DNA of 64,000 nt from Ga0074130 sp964499485 (GCA_964499485.1 CAZCLF010000007.1:4171-68170), one strand, 5' to 3'; positions 8,206-18,541 are shown, counted from the stretch's first letter. Numbers and translations: made by a program. The notes: generated by a model from the sequence alone, not told the origin.

Positions 8206-11200
8206 GCTTCAGCTTCCTTCTCATCGAACCAGCGATACAGGGTGGGTAGCACTACCAGGGTAAGCAGCGTGGAGGTGATCAAACCGCCGATCACCACGAT
8301 TGCCAGCGGGCGTTGAACTTCCGATCCCGGACCATCCGAGAACAGGAAGGGAATCAGGCCCAGCATGGCCACAGTTGCCGTCATCATCACAGGGCGGAAA
8401 CGTTGTGTGACGCCTTCGATGATGGCTTCTCGTACATTCATCCCATCCGTACGCAGTTTGCGAATATAGGATACCAGTACCACCCCATTCAGCACTGCAA
8501 TACCCCAGAGCGCAATGAAACCCACCGATGCTGGGACAGACAGATACTCACCTGCAACGAATAGGCCAATGATGCCACCCATCGATGCAAACGGCAGCAC
8601 CAGAATGATCAGTGAAGCCATGCGTACCGAGTTGAACAACAGGAAGAGCAGGAAGAAGATGGCGCCAACGGTGATTGGCACGATGATCATCAAGTGGCCA
8701 AGTGCGCGCTCCATGTTCTGGAACTGGCCGCCCCATTCGAGGTAGTAGCCATCCGGCAGTTTCACCTTGCGATCGACTTTTTCCTGAAGCTCCTTGACGA
8801 AGCCACCCAGATCTCGATTTTTCACATTGACGCCAACAACAATACGACGCTTGCCGAGCTCACGTGCGATCTGAGCTGGACCATCGGCCACATGAATGCT
8901 GGCAACGTCTGCAAGGCGTGCTTGTGCGCCTGTACGGGACTCAAGCAGGATGTTCGAGATCGCTTCGACGTTATTACGGAATTTTTCGGGCAGGCGAACT
9001 ACGGCAGAGAAGCGTCGTTCACCTTCAAAAATTTCAGTTGCCTCCTTGCCACCTACTGCGGTTTCAATCACGTCATTTACATCGGCGACATTCAAACCAA
9101 GGCGTGCAATAGCTTGCCGATCAATCTCGATTTCCAGATATTGCTGTCCCGAGACCTTTTCGACACGCAAATCCTGAGCACCTTGCAAGGACATGGCGAC
9201 CTTAGCAATTTGTCCGGCCACATTGCGTAGCTCATCAAGATCATCACCGAACACCTTAACCGCGATATCGGAGCGAACCCCCGTTACCATTTCCGCAACA
9301 CGTGCGGAAATCGGTTGCGCCATGGCGATCTGAATGCCGGGTAGTACCGAGAGTTTTTGACGAATCGCATCGGCGATATCGTCCTGATTCCAGCCATCCG
9401 GCCATTCACTGCGTGGCTTTAGGCTCACAATCGGTGATGACTCGTTGGTGCCTTGCGGGTCAGCGGGGGACTCACCCCGACCCACGGTAGCCACAATTGA
9501 TTTCACGCCCGGCACTTCCATGGTGAGCTTGGATGCCTGCATTTCCATCTTGATGGATTCATCAAGTGAAATGTTCGGCACGCGCGTGATACCCGGCACG
9601 ATGGAGCCTTCCTTCATTTCCGGAATAAAAGCAGTACCTAAGAAGGGGATGATGGCCAGCACCGCAACAAAGACGGTCAACGTAATGCCAACGGTCTTGC
9701 GCTCATTGTTCACTGCCTGATGCAGCAGCGGCATGAAGCGGCGCTTCATTGCACGAATCAACGGCGTGTCGTGATCACCGTCATGTGCCGGCGGCTTTAG
9801 CAGATACGAAGACAAGACAGGAGACAGGACCAGCGACAGAATCAGGGAAATCGCCAGCGCAATCGCAATGGTGTAAGCGAGTGGCGCAAACATCTTGCCT
9901 TCCATGCCTTGGAGGGTCATCAGCGGTAGGAACACCAGAATAATGATGCCGACGCCAAAGACCACCGGCGTTGCTACCTCGGTAACCGCGCGCAGGATGA
10001 TCCGGTTGGGGCGTTCCCCGGCATTCTCCGGATTACCTAATTGTGCATAGGCGTTTTCAACCATCACCACGGAGCCATCAACCATCAAGCCGATCGCGAT
10101 GGCGAGGCCGCCCAATGACATCAGGTTAGCTGAAATACCCAACTTGTTCATACAGAAGAAGGTGAGCAATGGCGTCAGGATGAGTGTCGCCACGACGATA
10201 AGCGATGAGCGCACATCCCCTAGGAATAGGAACAACACGACGACCACGAAGAACACACCTTCTAGCAGTACCTTCGTCACCGTCCAGAGCGCAGCATCGA
10301 CTAGTTCAGAACGGTCATAGAACGAAACGACTTTTAGGCCACCGGGCAAAATGCCTTTCTTGTTGATCTCATCGACCTTCTTTTTGATGCGTCCGACAAT
10401 TTCCTTGGCATTCCCGCCTGCCAGCATCATCACGATCCCGCCAACTGCTTCGGTCTGGCCGTCTTTCATCATGGCGCCTGAACGAACCGCGCTCCCGATG
10501 CTGACGGTCGCTACATCACGTAAATAAACGGGGGTGCCGTCCTTTTCGCGGACCACGATTTGCTGCAGATCATTCACGTCATGCACTAAGCCAATCCCGC
10601 GAATCAGGTATTGCTCGGCAAACTGCGGCAAGATGCCACCGCTGGAGTTGGCATTGTTGCGTGCTACGGCCAGATACACATCGTGCAATGCGATCTTGTA
10701 GTGGCGCAGACGATCAGGATCGACAAGTACCTGATACTGCTTTTCATAACCACCCATTGAGTTGATTTCGGCAACGCCAGAAATCGAACGCAACATCGGG
10801 CGCAAGACCCAGTCCTGCACAATGCGACGTTGTGTGAGCTCCTCTGGCGTTAGTTCCCGCTTGCCGTCATCGGCGCGCTCCAAGGTGTATTGATAGACCT
10901 CGCCAAGGCCCGTAGAGACGGGCCCCAGCACCGGAATAATGCCCGGTGGTAGGCGTGGCGTGACTTCGAGCAGGCGCTCCATGACCAGCTGACGGGCGAA
11001 GTACACATTGGTTTTGTCGGTGAATACCAGCGTGATCAGCGACAGACCAGGCCGGTTAAGTGAGCGCATTTCCGTCAAACCGGGCAGGCCGGTCATGGCG
11101 ATTTCCAGCGGCACCGTAGCGAAGCGCTCAATTTCCTCTGGTGAGCGCCCCGGTGCTTCTGTCGCAATCTGCACCTGGATATTGGTGACATCCGGGAAGG

Positions 11201-11312
11201 CGTCAACAGAGAGGCTTCGCGTTGCAAACAGGCCGATAAAGAGGCCAGCAACGGCGAGCACGACAACAATCAGGCGCTGTTGGAGCGCCCCGCGAATGAG
11301 AGACTCGATCAT
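8202..11312 (-). CDS. Heavy-metal efflux RND pump, CzcA/CusA family
   Basis: Inner membrane proton-driven pump of 1036 residues, normal for HME-RND proteins, with twelve helices and two large periplasmic loops. It begins MIESLIRGALQQRLIVVV. The TM4 region reads AIGLMVDGSVVMVEN, so the first aspartate of the DFG motif in Zn/Co/Cd-type CzcA is absent while VDG and the EN pair remain. The metal is therefore not safely predicted. It works with the membrane fusion and outer membrane proteins encoded just upstream (czcB- and czcC-like) to expel metal from the cell. Confidence 0.93.
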   Translation of the reverse strand: MIESLIRGALQQRLIVVVLAVAGLFIGLFATRSLSVDAFPDVTNIQVQIATEAPGRSPEEIERFATVPLEIAMTGLPGLTEMRSLNRPGLSLITLVFTDKTNVYFARQLVMERLLEVTPRLPPGIIPVLGPVSTGLGEVYQYTLERADDGKRELTPEELTQRRIVQDWVLRPMLRSISGVAEINSMGGYEKQYQVLVDPDRLRHYKIALHDVYLAVARNNANSSGGILPQFAEQYLIRGIGLVHDVNDLQQIVVREKDGTPVYLRDVATVSIGSAVRSGAMMKDGQTEAVGGIVMMLAGGNAKEIVGRIKKKVDEINKKGILPGGLKVVSFYDRSELVDAALWTVTKVLLEGVFFVVVVLFLFLGDVRSSLIVVATLILTPLLTFFCMNKLGISANLMSLGGLAIAIGLMVDGSVVMVENAYAQLGNPENAGERPNRIILRAVTEVATPVVFGVGIIILVFLPLMTLQGMEGKMFAPLAYTIAIALAISLILSLVLSPVLSSYLLKPPAHDGDHDTPLIRAMKRRFMPLLHQAVNNERKTVGITLTVFVAVLAIIPFLGTAFIPEMKEGSIVPGITRVPNISLDESIKMEMQASKLTMEVPGVKSIVATVGRGESPADPQGTNESSPIVSLKPRSEWPDGWNQDDIADAIRQKLSVLPGIQIAMAQPISARVAEMVTGVRSDIAVKVFGDDLDELRNVAGQIAKVAMSLQGAQDLRVEKVSGQQYLEIEIDRQAIARLGLNVADVNDVIETAVGGKEATEIFEGERRFSAVVRLPEKFRNNVEAISNILLESRTGAQARLADVASIHVADGPAQIARELGKRRIVVGVNVKNRDLGGFVKELQEKVDRKVKLPDGYYLEWGGQFQNMERALGHLMIIVPITVGAIFFLLFLLFNSVRMASLIILVLPFASMGGIIGLFVAGEYLSVPASVGFIALWGIAVLNGVVLVSYIRKLRTDGMNVREAIIEGVTQRFRPVMMTATVAMLGLIPFLFSDGPGSEVQRPLAIVVIGGLITSTLLTLVVLPTLYRWFDEKEAEA

Positions 11313-12514
11313 TACTCCGCTTCCTTGCGGTTGCGTTCGTTGTTTAGATGGAAGCTGCCTTCAGTCACAATCTTGTCGCCTGCCTTAATGCCTTCAAGCA
11401 CGACACGATGCCCATTCGATTCTGGACCCAGCTTGACGCGTGTGAGGCGGAATTGATTCTCGGATAGGGCAACAAATACGTGATCGGTATCATCCTCACG
11501 CACAACCGCCGTCAGCGGTACAACGAGTCGATCCGATGGGGCTGACTCAATCAACATCGAGGCCAGCATGGCGGGCTTGAGACGGCCAGCGCTGTTGTCG
11601 AGCTCGGTGCGGACCAGGACGGTACGCGTTTCTGGGTTGATCGTCTGTCCCACAAAGATCAGTTTTCCCAGCAGCTTTTCGTTATTGAGGGCCGGAACTT
11701 CGATCCGTACCGTCTGACCTTCTTTCACCTGACTCACCTGTTGTTCCGGCACTTGCGCAATCGCCCAGACGCGCGACAGTTCGGCAATGACAAACAGGCT
11801 ATCTGCGGGTTGCACCACTTGTCCTGCCGCAACTTTGCGCTCAACTACGACACCCTTGATCGATGAGATCACGGGGGCGACAGAGTCGATGGCGCCAGTT
11901 TTGCTCAGATGATCAATACTGCCTTGTGGGAGACCCAAGACGCGTAGCTGATCACTGGCTGCACGGGTTTCGGCACTGGTGATTTCAAATTCATTGGTGC
12001 GACGTTGCAGTTCTGCATCGCTGATCACGTCGGTTGCAAATAGCGACTGAGCACGTTCGACGTTACGACGATGTAGTTCCATCTGCGAGCGTGCCTTGAG
12101 GTAGGCGAGTTGTGCGCTCGAGAGCTCATTACTGTGCAGGCGGGCTAGCACCTCACCCTTTTGCACTTCCTTGCCTAATGGCGCGTAGATGTCGGTGACG
12201 CGACCATTAACGCTAGAGCCGATCCGCGCAATACGTTGTTCGTCAAAATCGATACGACCTGCAACCCGCAGAATGTCACTCACCGCCGTTGTAGTGGCGG
12301 GCTCAACTTTGATCCGTTCTAACAGGGGACCCTCAGCCTTCACGACCATGGGGTCGGGCTTCTCAGCATCTTCCGGGGCCGCATCCTTTTTGTTGCAGGC
12401 GCCCAATGCGGCGATCAACATGAGTGGTAGCAGTCGTGCGAAGGTTTTGTGTGGCAGCCGGTGTGCAGTCATGGACTTATCGGTGGTTGAGGTTTGGGGG
12501 TTGATGGCGTTCAT
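11312..12514 (-). CDS. Efflux RND periplasmic adaptor (CzcB family), probable lipoprotein
   Basis: Membrane fusion protein of 400 residues joining the RND pump to the outer membrane channel. It has a hydrophobic segment ending in a lipobox (LIAALGAC, near residue 40), a lipoyl/hairpin region (PLGKEVQKGEVLARL) and beta-barrel segments (VPALNNEKLLGKL). Its ATG overlaps the czcC stop as ATGA, which supports the start at 12514, though an inner Met at residue 15 would give a more usual signal length. Its stop meets the czcA start. Confidence 0.91.
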   Translation of the reverse strand: MNAINPQTSTTDKSMTAHRLPHKTFARLLPLMLIAALGACNKKDAAPEDAEKPDPMVVKAEGPLLERIKVEPATTTAVSDILRVAGRIDFDEQRIARIGSSVNGRVTDIYAPLGKEVQKGEVLARLHSNELSSAQLAYLKARSQMELHRRNVERAQSLFATDVISDAELQRRTNEFEITSAETRAASDQLRVLGLPQGSIDHLSKTGAIDSVAPVISSIKGVVVERKVAAGQVVQPADSLFVIAELSRVWAIAQVPEQQVSQVKEGQTVRIEVPALNNEKLLGKLIFVGQTINPETRTVLVRTELDNSAGRLKPAMLASMLIESAPSDRLVVPLTAVVREDDTDHVFVALSENQFRLTRVKLGPESNGHRVVLEGIKAGDKIVTEGSFHLNNERNRKEAE

Positions 12515-13761
12515 TGTTCCGTCGGCAACTTGGCGCGCAGACGCTCGATTTCGGCCCAGATCGTGGCAGCTTCGTAGCGTGCATTGATCAGTTCGTTACG
12601 CGCAGCTCGGTACACCCGTTGCGCATCAAGCACTTCCAGAATACCGCGCTCGCCAAAGCGATAGGCGTGCTCAGCTATCCGTACCGCGTTCTCGGCTTGG
12701 CGCACGATCCCTGATTCCAGTGCATTCACTTGAGCCTGGGCGATTTGATATTGTTCGTAGGCCACTTCAACACTGCGATCAAGCGAGAACTCGTAATGGG
12801 CAAGTTCGTTGTTCGCACGTGACAAATTGGCCCGCGCCTCACCAATCGGACCGGTACGCCAATCCCACAGCGGGATGGTCATGACCACGCCAATGCGTGA
12901 TGTCTGCAATTCTGGGTCGGTTTCACGGCTGCCGCGAATAGCCAGCGTTGGAAGCCGTTTCGCGCGCTCAAGATCCAGTTGCTTAGTTGCTCGTTGCTGC
13001 TCGGCTCGGGCACGTAGCAAATCTGGATTGGTTGCACTGATTTCTTTGCGTAAGCTATCAATGTCGCTGATTTCCAAGGGGTCTTGGAGCCGTCCTTTGA
13101 GCACAAAATTTTCAGGGAGGGCAGGGCCAATCAAGGCACGCAGTGAGGCACGCGCCTGCGTGACGCGCAGCTCTGCCGAATAGGCATTTTTCTGCGAATT
13201 GAGCATTTCAGCATCTGCTTTGACCAACTCGAAGCGTGGCGCTTCACCCGTTTCAACCCGCAGGGCGATACGGTCACGCACGCCTTCCATCTGCGTCTGA
13301 TCTTCTAACGCGGCTTTCAGCTCTGCTTGGCGACGCAACACATCAAAGTAGCGCTGACGAATACGCGCAATGATGTCTGCTTCCAAGCCACGGCCCAACG
13401 CGGAGACTGATTCCAAGCCAGCCTCTGCAGCGCCAATACGGGCGCTGCGTGTCCAAGGCAGATCGATAGGCTGGGTAATCGTATATTGGCGAACGTCACC
13501 GGGAACGCCAGTGGCCTGGCGGGCCGTGCTTTGTCCTTTTTGGAACTCAATCTCCGGGTTAGGAAAAGCACGGGCCGTCGTTACGGCTGAGGTTGCTACT
13601 TCGATCTGGTTGCGTGCTGCTTGAATATTTCGGCCAGATACGTGAGCAAGCTTTTCAAGTTGCTCGCGGGTGAAACTTGGCGGTTCTGCAGCTGATGTCG
13701 CGGTAGCGATCATTAGCATGGCAAGGAGAGGAGTGGCAAAGCGCGTGCATTTTGGGTTCAT
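12511..13761 (-). CDS. TolC-family outer membrane efflux protein (CzcC-like)
   Basis: Outer membrane channel of 416 residues with an N-terminal signal peptide (LLAMLMIATATSAAEPP) and long alternating helical segments typical of the OEP family. First gene of the four-gene operon czcC-czcB-czcA-PII, with 4-base overlaps at czcC/czcB and czcA/PII. The promoter should lie in the 300 bases upstream. Confidence 0.91.
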   Translation of the reverse strand: MNPKCTRFATPLLAMLMIATATSAAEPPSFTREQLEKLAHVSGRNIQAARNQIEVATSAVTTARAFPNPEIEFQKGQSTARQATGVPGDVRQYTITQPIDLPWTRSARIGAAEAGLESVSALGRGLEADIIARIRQRYFDVLRRQAELKAALEDQTQMEGVRDRIALRVETGEAPRFELVKADAEMLNSQKNAYSAELRVTQARASLRALIGPALPENFVLKGRLQDPLEISDIDSLRKEISATNPDLLRARAEQQRATKQLDLERAKRLPTLAIRGSRETDPELQTSRIGVVMTIPLWDWRTGPIGEARANLSRANNELAHYEFSLDRSVEVAYEQYQIAQAQVNALESGIVRQAENAVRIAEHAYRFGERGILEVLDAQRVYRAARNELINARYEAATIWAEIERLRAKLPTEQ

Positions 13762-14069
13762 GTCTCACATTGAGCAAAAAACAGACCATCCGCGAATTTT
13801 AGTTCACGGTTCAGGGAATGGCAGATCAGACCTTTGCCGTTTTTGAAAGTTCCGTGCAAGGTTTCTACTCTTTTATGTTGCATTGCAGCAGCTTGTGAAA
13901 GCTCTTCACTGTAGTGCTTGCACGAAGGGCGTTAGTAAAAAAACCTGTCTTTGTGGCTATTTACAAAAGCTGTCATCACTAGCGTAGAGATTGTATGCGC
14001 AATCTTGAAGCAAATGCACGAAAGTGGTGCGTCAGGTGCCCGTCAGGTAAGGTGTCGGTGCATGGAAAT
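13762..14069. other. Intergenic region upstream of czcC
   Basis: About 300 bases without a convincing gene. It must hold the czc promoter on the minus strand. I found no clear MerR, CueR or CzcR-type palindrome and no convincing -35/-10 pair. A plus-strand frame that starts here and runs into the chemoreceptor gene is antisense noise. Confidence 0.5.
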
Positions 14070-14098
14070 AAAAAAGCCCGCCAAAGGCGGGCTTTTTG
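14070..14098 (-). terminator. Intrinsic terminator after chemoreceptor gene
   Basis: AAAAAGCCCGCC, AAA, GGCGGGCTTTTT: a 7-bp GC stem with T runs on both strands, 12 bases after the stop codon at 14110. Confidence 0.92.
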
Positions 14099-14109
14099 AG
14101 GGGGGCGGC

Positions 14110-15705
14110 TTACTTGTAAACACCGCAACCGATGATCATGTCGCCCACTCTGCGGATGTAAGACGTTTTGCTCTCGACTTCCTTGGTTTCCGGGTTGAGG
14201 AACATGTAGTCCTGCCAACCACTGCCATCCTTGCGTGCAATTTCAATGCGCTCTTGGATAAAGTGCTTTCCATGAGCGTCTGTAGCGTTCGCCATGTTCT
14301 TGCCGATCAAGGTGGGGTTGCCACCGTGCGCGAGGACAGTGCCATCCATGCCATAAACAAAAATGTACAAATCGCGGATGACAAACTCGCCAAGCGGATC
14401 ATTAATCTTGGAGAACGATGTCTGGCGACCACTGGATTCGACCATGAGGGCCGCTTTATCCACCAGATTCTTGGCATCGTTGGCCGTACCGCCAGAAAAC
14501 GCGCTGATGGCTTGCTTGAGTGCAGAGGCGGTTTTATCCAAGTGGGTTGCTTCTGCTGAAATCTGATCCAGGCTGGCGCTGTTTTCCTGTGTCATCACAG
14601 AGATGCGCTCAACATTGTTCGCAATATCGATACTGGCCGTGCTTTGTTCGCTGACGGCATTGGCAATTTCATGCACCATGTGAACTGCTTCTTGGGCGCC
14701 ATGATTGATGTCATCGAGAGCGGTACCTGCCTTCTGAGCCAGCGCAACGCCTTGGAGAACTTGTTCAGCCCCTGCAGCCATACCATCGACCGCTGCATGC
14801 ATGTTGCTTTGGATGGTTGAGATCATGCCGCTGATCTCATTGGTAGCACCAGCCGTACGCTCGGCGAGTTTCCGTACTTCGTCGGCTACGACAGCAAATC
14901 CACGGCCTTGCTCGCCAGCACGGGCGGCTTCAATTGCTGCATTCAGGGCCAGTAGATTGGTTTGGTCGGCAATGTCCTTAATGACCTGGACGATACTGCT
15001 GATTTCTTGCGTACGTTGTCCAAGCTCGGTGACCTGAGCCGATGAATTTTTGAAAGACTCAGCGATGCGGGTCATTTCCGATGAGGCTTCACGCACGACT
15101 GCGGCGCCTTCTTCAGAGAGTGTTGAGGCCTTGCGTGACACGGCTTCAGTGTCGCTTGCTTGGTTGGAGACGTGGTTAATACTGGTGGTGACCTGTTCAA
15201 CCGCGGCTGCTACGCTGGCGGCAGCATCACTTTGTTGCTGAGAGCTGCGAGCGATGTGGCTCGTCTGCACCGAAAGTTTAGCAACAGCGTCAGACACCGA
15301 GTTCGCTTGGCTGGACACATCCGCAATCATGCGTTTGATGGCTTTGCCCATACTGTTAAAGGCACTGGCTGTTGCACCAAATTCGTCTTTTGTCTGTAGC
15401 TGAGCCCGTGAGGATAGATCTCCCTTGGCAAAGCGAGCGATCGCGCTTCCCAGAATTTTGGTGCTATTCATCAAAGATAAATACAGCCCAATGAATAGGT
15501 AAGCACCTGAAGCTGCGATAAACATGCACACCCATAGGGTGTAACGCACCCAGTCCGGGAGGGTGATGATGTCCATAAAGTCCACATACGCCATCGCCGC
15601 CAGCGCAGTGAAAGGGAATCCAAGCAGAACAACGAGAAATAAGAATTTCTGGCCAAGGCTCAGGGAGTCGAGCAATTTGCGGGCAGGGGCGAATAATGCT
15701 TGCAT
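14110..15705 (-). CDS. Methyl-accepting chemotaxis protein with C-terminal Cache domain
   Basis: Chemoreceptor of 531 residues with unusual order. Two close membrane helices (about residues 20-42 and 57-78) leave almost no periplasmic part. A HAMP segment follows (GDLSSRAQLQTKDEFG), then the signalling hairpin with DQTNLLALNAAIEAARAGEQ. The last 120 residues form a single-Cache-like module (LYIFVYGMDGTVLAHGG, then WQDYMFLNPETKEVE and MIIGCGVYK). Cache domains are normally periplasmic ligand sensors; here topology puts it in the cytoplasm. TGGAGAAATCCCC precedes the ATG. It would signal to CheA/CheW, probably for a cytoplasmic ligand. Confidence 0.92.
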   Translation of the reverse strand: MQALFAPARKLLDSLSLGQKFLFLVVLLGFPFTALAAMAYVDFMDIITLPDWVRYTLWVCMFIAASGAYLFIGLYLSLMNSTKILGSAIARFAKGDLSSRAQLQTKDEFGATASAFNSMGKAIKRMIADVSSQANSVSDAVAKLSVQTSHIARSSQQQSDAAASVAAAVEQVTTSINHVSNQASDTEAVSRKASTLSEEGAAVVREASSEMTRIAESFKNSSAQVTELGQRTQEISSIVQVIKDIADQTNLLALNAAIEAARAGEQGRGFAVVADEVRKLAERTAGATNEISGMISTIQSNMHAAVDGMAAGAEQVLQGVALAQKAGTALDDINHGAQEAVHMVHEIANAVSEQSTASIDIANNVERISVMTQENSASLDQISAEATHLDKTASALKQAISAFSGGTANDAKNLVDKAALMVESSGRQTSFSKINDPLGEFVIRDLYIFVYGMDGTVLAHGGNPTLIGKNMANATDAHGKHFIQERIEIARKDGSGWQDYMFLNPETKEVESKTSYIRRVGDMIIGCGVYK

Positions 15706-15792
15706 GGGGATTTCTCCATTTATTGCTTATTGTTGTGCAGCGGCCGCGAGCTGTTCCATTCAGCGTATTTGCCTAGTGAGGTTTTAGGCCCG

Positions 15793-15907
15793 CCTAATCG
15801 CCCTTGCTGCCAGAAGAGCGATTAGGTTCGTTTATTTCATTTCAGTATTCATTCTAGCGGTATTTTCACTTAAAGTCGCGCTGGATATGAAAAAAAGTGA
15901 ATACTGA
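15793..15907. repeat. Two inverted repeats between acnB and chemoreceptor gene
   Basis: CCTAATCGC at 15793-15801 pairs perfectly with GCGATTAGG at 15818-15826. TCAGTATTCA at 15842-15851 pairs perfectly with TGAATACTGA at 15898-15907. Neither has a proper T run. They could be the acnB transcript end, or operator sites for the chemoreceptor promoter. Confidence 0.55.
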
Positions 15908-15928
15908 GGGGCCAGTCAGGTCAAGGGG

Positions 15929-18526
15929 TTATACAGAAATTGTATCGGCCAGTTCGCGGAATTCTGCAATTTGGTCGAAATTCATATAACGGTAAATATC
16001 ACCTGCTTTCTCATTCACGATATTGACCTGTGTCAGATATTCCTCTTTGCTCGGGATCCGGCCTAGCAGTGCGCATACTGCCGCCAGCTCGGCCGAGCTT
16101 AGATAAACACGGGTATCAATGCCAAGTCGGTTGGGGAAGTTGCGGGTCGAGGTGGAAACCGCGGTACTTCCTTTCTTGATTTGCGCTTGATTGCCCATGC
16201 ACAGCGAGCAGCCAGGCATTTCCATACGGGCGCCGGATTTTCCGAGGATGGCGTAATAGCCTTCCTCGTTAAGGATCATGGCGTCCATCTTTGTGGGAGG
16301 GGCGATCCATAGACGGGTAGGGATGTCCGTTTTGCCGTCCAGCACCTTACCTGCAGCGCGGAAATGGCCAATGTTGGTCATACAGCTGCCGATAAAGACT
16401 TCATCGATCTTGTCGCCAGCGACTTCCGACAGCGGCTTGATGTCGTCCGGGTCATTTGGACAAGCGAGCAGGGGCTCATGAATCTCGGCCAGGTCAATTT
16501 CGATCACAGCTGCGTATTCAGCATCCTTGTCCGACTCAAGCAGTTGCGGATTGGCAATCCAGGCTTGCATCGCCTGAATGCGCCGCGTGAGTGTCCGCTT
16601 GTCTTCGTAGCCTTCAGCGATCATCCACTTCATCAGCGTGATATTCGAGTTCAGGTATTCGATGATCGGTTCTTTGTCGAGCTTGACCGTGCAGCCGGCG
16701 GCAGAGCGTTCTGCGGATGCGTCAGAGAACTCAAACGCTTGCTCTACCTTGAGTTTTGGCATGCCTTCGATTTCAAGGATGCGGCCAGAGAACACGTTTT
16801 TCTTGCCCTGCTTGGCGACGGTCAGCAAGCCTTGCTTGATGGCGTAGTAGGGGATGGCATTGACCAAGTCACGGAGGGTGATGCCAGGTTGCATTTCACC
16901 CTTGAAGCGAACAAGCACTGACTCGGGCATGTCTAGGGGCATGACGCCGGTGGCGGCGGCAAATGCCACAAGGCCAGATCCGGCAGGGAAGGAAATGCCA
17001 ATCGGGAAGCGGGTGTGCGAGTCACCACCGGTGCCTACGGTATCAGGCAACAGGAAGCGATTGAGCCACGAGTGAATCACGCCATCACCCGGACGCAGGG
17101 AGACGCCGCCACGTGCCGTAATGAAGGAGGGCAGGGTGCGATGGGTCTTGATGTCCACCAGCTTGGGGTAGGCCGCGGTGTGGCAGAACGACTGCATCAC
17201 CAAGTCAGCCGAGAAGCCCAGACAGGCGAGGTCCTTCAGCTCATCACGAGTCATTGGGCCAGTTGTGTCTTGGGAGCCAACAGATGCCATGCGTGGTTCG
17301 CAGTAGGTGCCCGGGCGAATACCTTGCTGATTGCCATTGACCGTTGGCAGGCCGCAGGCGCGACCGACCATCTTTTGTGCCAACGTGAAGCCCTTGCCGG
17401 TATCGACCGGCGGCTTGGGCAAACGGAACAGCGTGGAAGCAGGCAAGCCAAGCGCTTCACGCGCACGCGTGGTCAGACCGCGGCCGATGATCAGGTTGAT
17501 GCGGCCACCTGCACGGACTTCGTCGAGCAGCACTTCTGATTTGTAGCTGAAGGTTGATACCACGGTGCCATTCTTTTCGACCTTACCTGCGAGTGGGTAG
17601 ATATCGATTACGTCACCCATGTGGAGCTGCGAAACATCGCACTCAATAGGGAGGGCGCCAGCATCTTCTTGGGTGTTGAAGAAGATAGGCGCAATCTTGC
17701 CGCCGAGACAGTAGCCGCCGAAGCGTTTGTTGGGTACATAGGGGATGTCATCGCCGGTCCACCACAGTACGGAGTTGGTTGCGGACTTGCGTGAAGAGCC
17801 GGTTCCCACCACATCGCCGACATAAGCAATCGGCACGCCTTTGGCCTTAAGTTCCTGCAGGAACTTGATGGGGCCCAGTTCGCCTGGCTTGTCGGGGGTG
17901 ATGCCATCGCGTGGGTTTTTCAGCATGGCCAGTGCGTGCAGTGGAATATCCGGGCGACTCCAGGCATCGGGCGCGGGGGATAGATCATCGGTATTCGTTT
18001 CGCCCGTGACCTTGAATACGGCGACCGTGATTTTTTCCGGCACATTTGGGCGGGAGGTGAACCACTCCGCATCTGCCCATGACTGCATAACGGCCTTGGC
18101 ACTATTGTTACCAGACTTGGCAAGCTCAGCCACGTCATGGAAATAGTCGAACATCAGCAGTGTGTGCTTGAGGGCATTGGCTGCAGTGGCACCCACCTCA
18201 GCGTCTGCAAGCAGGTCGATCAATGGCTTAACGTTGTAGCCACCAAGCATGGTGCCGAGTAGTTCGGTCGCACGCGTGCGGGAGATCAAGCTATTTTTTT
18301 CTTCGCCTTTGGCGACCGCAGCGAGAAATTTAGCTTTGATCTCTGCGGCATCATCGACGCCTGCAGGAATGCGGTAGGTGATCAGATTCAGTAGCTCGGC
18401 AGCATCTTGGCCGGCGGGAGCGCGTAAAAGCTCGATCAGTGCCGCCGTTTGCTGCTTAGTCAGCGGGAGAGGGGGGATGCCTTGGGCGGCGCGCTCGGCG
18501 ACGTGTTGGCGATAGGCTTCAATCAT
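15929..18526 (-). CDS. acnB: Aconitate hydratase B
   Basis: Converts citrate to isocitrate in the citric acid cycle using a [4Fe-4S] cluster. It is 865 residues, the same as E. coli AcnB. It has the N-terminal HEAT-like region (MIEAYRQHVAERAAQGIPPL), the swivel region, and cluster cysteines in SCMTNIGHF and GCSLCMGNQAQ. CAGGAGCCACC precedes the ATG. It is the third gene of a run mdh, CoA-lyase-like gene, acnB on the minus strand. Confidence 0.97.
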   Translation of the reverse strand: MIEAYRQHVAERAAQGIPPLPLTKQQTAALIELLRAPAGQDAAELLNLITYRIPAGVDDAAEIKAKFLAAVAKGEEKNSLISRTRATELLGTMLGGYNVKPLIDLLADAEVGATAANALKHTLLMFDYFHDVAELAKSGNNSAKAVMQSWADAEWFTSRPNVPEKITVAVFKVTGETNTDDLSPAPDAWSRPDIPLHALAMLKNPRDGITPDKPGELGPIKFLQELKAKGVPIAYVGDVVGTGSSRKSATNSVLWWTGDDIPYVPNKRFGGYCLGGKIAPIFFNTQEDAGALPIECDVSQLHMGDVIDIYPLAGKVEKNGTVVSTFSYKSEVLLDEVRAGGRINLIIGRGLTTRAREALGLPASTLFRLPKPPVDTGKGFTLAQKMVGRACGLPTVNGNQQGIRPGTYCEPRMASVGSQDTTGPMTRDELKDLACLGFSADLVMQSFCHTAAYPKLVDIKTHRTLPSFITARGGVSLRPGDGVIHSWLNRFLLPDTVGTGGDSHTRFPIGISFPAGSGLVAFAAATGVMPLDMPESVLVRFKGEMQPGITLRDLVNAIPYYAIKQGLLTVAKQGKKNVFSGRILEIEGMPKLKVEQAFEFSDASAERSAAGCTVKLDKEPIIEYLNSNITLMKWMIAEGYEDKRTLTRRIQAMQAWIANPQLLESDKDAEYAAVIEIDLAEIHEPLLACPNDPDDIKPLSEVAGDKIDEVFIGSCMTNIGHFRAAGKVLDGKTDIPTRLWIAPPTKMDAMILNEEGYYAILGKSGARMEMPGCSLCMGNQAQIKKGSTAVSTSTRNFPNRLGIDTRVYLSSAELAAVCALLGRIPSKEEYLTQVNIVNEKAGDIYRYMNFDQIAEFRELADTISV

Positions 18527-18541
18527 GGTGGCTCCTGATGG

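Noticed and set aside
13951..14559. 202-codon plus-strand frame
   Set aside because: Antisense to the chemoreceptor gene, whose protein motifs are certain, and no ribosome site.
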